Notes under the pieces: model-generated
The model's database searches: none
What the model was told of the DNA's origin: nothing
Seen by the model: only the letters and a program-made list of their open reading frames with translations
Translations under genes and position numbers: made by a program
Part shown: positions 14,551-16,648 of the stretch, one piece after another
How the letters are laid out: every line of letters starts with the position of its first letter
Numbering within the stretch: the first letter of the stretch is position 1
DNA from: Candidatus Aminicenantes bacterium UBA876
Lineage (GTDB): Bacteria > Acidobacteriota > Aminicenantia > UBA2199
NCBI GenBank assembly: GCA_002294665.1
Contig: DBFQ01000104.1
Location: 12,037-28,684 of the forward strand
DNA: 16,648 nucleotides
Direction of reading: 5' to 3'

Positions 14551-15635
14551 TTCAGTTTCTCCCGATCCCCGGCAGCGGTTTGAGCGGCAGCGGCGTTGAT
14601 GATGTGGATCGGCGAACCGTCTTCCAGCAGCATCAAGCCTTCGCTGACAATGGTTTCCTGCGCCTCCAGGCCCGCCGGCACCTCCACCATCATGCCGATA
14701 TTTCGACCGATGCGGATTGCGCGTCTGACGGCATGGCCGTCTTTCACCACAAAGACGAACGGCTGACCGTTTTCGAAACCGATCGACTCGCGTCCAATGC
14801 AGACGCCCTCGCTCTGCTCGGAGGTGAAGAGGGTAACCGCCGCGTTGACGCCCAGCAGGACTTTCTGATCCGGGTTATCGAACTCAGCCGTAACGCCGAA
14901 AGCCTGGCGCATGGGATTCACCGCACGGTTGACCCGCGTCACCCGCCCCTCGAGGACGACATGATTCCACTCGGCCACGGCTCGATCACCGCTCTGAATG
15001 TGAGCGATATCGTCCTCATTGACCCAGACCTCCGCCCTGAGACGATCGGTGCGGGCCACGGTGAACAACAGGGTTTTTTCCTCCACGGCATCCGATTCCC
15101 GTACGCTGATCTGAGTGATGATACCGGTAATGGGAGCGCGAACGTGCACCGATTGCTGTGCAGCCTCCCAATTGGCACGCGCCACTTCGCAGCGGGTACG
15201 GACCGTGTCCAGTTCCTGGCGGGAAACGCCGCCGACGGCATGCAGCTTCTCGATGCGCTCCAGGGTCGTTCTGGCCAGGTTGAAAGCGACACGGGCCTGG
15301 AAATACTGGGTGGCGGGACTGTCACTGGGGAAAGACACCACTACCGCGTCCTTTTTCACTGTATCGCCCACCCGGTAATGAATCCGCTGAACGGTGCCGC
15401 CGATTGGAGCACCGGCATTGGACTCCATGCTGCCGCTCAAGGCGGCAAAATAGGTGGTTTGCGGTGCAAACGAGCATTTCTGCACCTGCGAAATCCTCAC
15501 GGGGAAACCCTTTTCACGGTACACCTGAATCATGCTTCTGCCCTTCGACTCATCCCGGCCGCACCCGGCAACCAACATGAGACCGGCAAGCGTTAAACCC
15601 GCGACATTCAACCACACTTCCTTATGCTGCTTCAT
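14547..15635 (-). CDS. HlyD/AcrA family membrane fusion lipoprotein of the RND pump
   Basis: 362 residues from ATG 15635, with AGGAG about 9 nt upstream. The open frame extends to 15725 but would overlap the tetR terminator and operator region, so the shorter start is preferred. Residues 1-25 form a lipoprotein signal ending LVAGC (Cys25 lipidated). Two half lipoyl domains (about 70-101, with VQRIHYRVGDTVKKDAVVVS, and 153-183, with VHVRAPITGIITQISVRESD) flank a short helical hairpin of about 50 residues. Beta-barrel and membrane-proximal domains follow. These periplasmic adaptors link the RND pump to the TolC channel. The gene runs directly into the RND gene (4-bp overlap). Its operator and probable own promoter lie in the 73-bp gap after tetR. 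Confidence 0.92.
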   Translation of the reverse strand: MKQHKEVWLNVAGLTLAGLMLVAGCGRDESKGRSMIQVYREKGFPVRISQVQKCSFAPQTTYFAALSGSMESNAGAPIGGTVQRIHYRVGDTVKKDAVVVSFPSDSPATQYFQARVAFNLARTTLERIEKLHAVGGVSRQELDTVRTRCEVARANWEAAQQSVHVRAPITGIITQISVRESDAVEEKTLLFTVARTDRLRAEVWVNEDDIAHIQSGDRAVAEWNHVVLEGRVTRVNRAVNPMRQAFGVTAEFDNPDQKVLLGVNAAVTLFTSEQSEGVCIGRESIGFENGQPFVFVVKDGHAVRRAIRIGRNIGMMVEVPAGLEAQETIVSEGLMLLEDGSPIHIINAAAAQTAAGDREKLK

Positions 15636-15671
15636 CTCCGTTTTCTCCTGGAAATCACAAACCTTCTTTTT

Positions 15672-15692
15672 ATACATTTTTGTATGTATGTA
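15672..15692 (-). promoter_or_regulatory. AcrR-box-like operator in front of the pump operon
   Basis: Minus strand TACATACAT-N5-AATGTAT (15692-15672), the same consensus as the site before tetR and as I recall for the Escherichia coli AcrR box. It lies between the tetR terminator and the adaptor start, about 37 nt before the ATG. No good -35/-10 pair is evident around it, though TATA-rich hexamers (TATACA, TATAAA) are present. Confidence 0.7.
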
Positions 15693-15700
15693 TAATGAGC

Positions 15701-15731
15701 AAAAAAAATCATGCCTGGATTCCACGCATGA
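15701..15731 (-). terminator. Intrinsic terminator overlapping the tetR stop codon
   Basis: Eleven-base arms (15721-15731 and 15709-15719) pair at ten positions around one base, in practice a stem with a small loop, followed at once on the minus strand by eight T (15708-15701). The tetR TGA lies inside the 3' arm. It should separate tetR transcription from the pump operon. Confidence 0.75.
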
Positions 15732-16314
15732 ACAAGGCCTCGATCTGCTCCAGATTGGCCTGAATGGTTCGCGTCTCCTTGCCTTCCACCAGCATCTCCG
15801 CCAGCCCCACCATCAAGGCCATCAGCGAAATGACCACGGCTTCCGCATTGACGCCCACAATCTCTCCGTTTTGCTGGCCTTTCCGCACCACCTCCGCGAC
15901 CCGTTTTTTCAATTGATCCAACTCCTCTCCCATCAATTGTTCCAGTTGCGGAAAAGCGCCGATATGGCGGCTATGAATAAACATCAGCTTCTGGTAGGCC
16001 AGCAGTTCAACGCTATGAATCAGGGCCGTCGGCACCTCGCTCACGATGGCCTTCAGCGTTTCCAGGGCGCCGAAGCCACGCGCGAGGATATGATCCACCA
16101 CCTGGATAAATGGATCGATACGCGAGCGGATGAGTTCCAGAAAAAGATCTTCCTTGTTTTTGAAATGCCAGTAGATGGCGCCCCGGGTCAACCCCGCAGC
16201 CTCGGCGATCTCGGACAGGCGCGTGGCGGCATATCCCCTCTCTGCGAAAACGTCCAGTGCCGATCTCAGCAATTGACGACGGGTTTCCTCGGCATCTTCC
16301 TTGGTACGCCTCAT
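15709..16314 (-). CDS. AcrR-type TetR family repressor of the RND efflux operon
   Basis: 201 residues. An N-terminal helix-turn-helix at about 31-52 (TRLSEIAEAAGLTRGAIYWH) carries the recognition sequence TRGAIYWHF, identical to what I recall for E. coli AcrR and close to TtgR. The region before it (RRTKEDAEETRRQLL) also matches that subgroup. The C-terminal helical domain (about 60-200) would bind the inducing compound and form the dimer. It lies directly upstream of the efflux operon on the same strand, with matching operators in front of itself and of the pump genes. It most likely represses both and is released by pump substrates. The name acrR is not assigned because orthology to the enterobacterial gene is not shown. 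Confidence 0.93.
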   Translation of the reverse strand: MRRTKEDAEETRRQLLRSALDVFAERGYAATRLSEIAEAAGLTRGAIYWHFKNKEDLFLELIRSRIDPFIQVVDHILARGFGALETLKAIVSEVPTALIHSVELLAYQKLMFIHSRHIGAFPQLEQLMGEELDQLKKRVAEVVRKGQQNGEIVGVNAEAVVISLMALMVGLAEMLVEGKETRTIQANLEQIEALFMRGIQA

Positions 16315-16327
16315 GCGGCCCCACTGT

Positions 16328-16348
16328 TACATACATCCATGAATGTAT
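16328..16348 (+). promoter_or_regulatory. AcrR-box-like operator in front of tetR
   Basis: Plus strand TACATACAT-CCATG-AATGTAT, an imperfect palindrome (core ATACAT-N6-ATGTAT). It overlaps the last two bases of the tetR -10 box and covers the predicted transcription start, the usual place for autorepression. Confidence 0.75.
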
Positions 16349-16374
16349 TTTATCTAAACTTCCGCATTTGTCAA
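16347..16374 (-). promoter_or_regulatory. Sigma-70 promoter of tetR
   Basis: Minus strand TTGACA (16374-16369, perfect), 16-nt spacer, TAAAAT (16352-16347, five of six). Transcription would start inside the adjoining operator, with a leader of about 25 nt before ATG 16314. Confidence 0.75.
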
Positions 16375-16452
16375 CCTGTATTCGATTTTTCTCTGTCCCC
16401 GGGCGTAGTTTCACCCGCAGTCGCGATGTGGTATAACCAGGCGGGAGAGGTG

Positions 16453-16648
16453 ATGCACGTGTTATTGCGTATTTTCCTGGTGATGGCGCTGACATTCTTT
16501 TGCACGCAGCCGGCACTTGCCGCAGACACCGCCGTCCCCTTTCGCGGGTTCCAGGTTCTCCGCACCCTCCCGCACGACCCGGAGGCATTCACCCAGGGAC
16601 TGCTTTTTGCAGACGGCCTGCTGTACGAAAGCACGGGGCAGTACGGAA
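16453..16648 (+). CDS. Glutaminyl-peptide cyclotransferase, N-terminal part, cut by window edge
   Basis: 65 codons visible from ATG 16453, with GGGAG 5 nt upstream; an in-frame ATG at 16426 lacks such a site. A signal peptide (about 1-23, ending PALAA) indicates export. The mature start, FQVLRTLPHDPEAFTQGLLF followed by ADGLLYESTGQYG, is the hallmark opening of the plant/bacterial-type glutamine cyclotransferase family, a five-bladed beta-propeller that converts N-terminal glutamine of peptides to pyroglutamate. The full protein should be about 260 residues, so most is outside the window. It is transcribed divergently from tetR, and nothing ties it functionally to the efflux operon. Confidence 0.88.
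   Translation, partial: MHVLLRIFLVMALTFFCTQPALAADTAVPFRGFQVLRTLPHDPEAFTQGLLFADGLLYESTGQYG

Noticed and set aside
13477..15596. Plus-strand open frames of 368 and 338 codons opposite the RND and adaptor genes
   Set aside because: They run antisense to well-identified efflux genes, have no recognisable domains, and lack good ribosome sites.

Overview
The window comes from a moderately GC-rich Gram-negative bacterium. An outer membrane is implied by the TolC-type channel, the RND pump and two lipoproteins. The gene mix (PDZ-linked aspartic protease, ankyrin protein, glutaminyl cyclase, two efflux modules) and the non-proteobacterial feel of the proteins suggest an environmental lineage such as Acidobacteriota or Aminicenantes. 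That placement is an inference from style; there is no rRNA or marker gene to confirm it.

Left edge (1-2357, minus): most of a type IIG (Eco57I-like) restriction-modification protein, cut by the window edge, with a good promoter and a perfect palindrome in its leader. Next (2358-2851) is an AT-rich non-coding stretch made of several short degenerate repeat families. A divergent pair follows: a lipoprotein with an internally duplicated domain (2852-3580, minus) and a secreted cysteine-containing protein (3733-4878, plus, TTG start). A secreted ankyrin-repeat protein (4896-6269, minus) converges on the latter.

Centre: a marR-mate efflux operon (8229 to 6402, minus, genes overlapping), whose promoter, start codon and a 33-bp palindrome are superimposed. 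Then comes a two-gene unit of a 65-residue membrane protein and a two-lobed aspartic protease with a PDZ domain (9969 to 8501, minus).

Right: a complete tripartite RND efflux system, membrane fusion lipoprotein - RND pump - TolC channel (15635 to 10112, minus), with overlapping genes, preceded by an AcrR-type TetR repressor (16314-15709). Two copies of an AcrR-box-like operator lie in front of tetR and in front of the pump operon, and an intrinsic terminator at the tetR stop codon separates the two units. The pump lacks the Asp-Asp/Lys residues of the classical RND proton relay. At the right edge a glutaminyl-peptide cyclotransferase starts on the plus strand and is cut off.

The strongest leads are the RND pump without relay aspartates, the dual-operator/terminator layout of the tetR-pump locus, and the marR promoter with an apparently leaderless start. 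I see no tRNA, rRNA, CRISPR array or insertion sequence.
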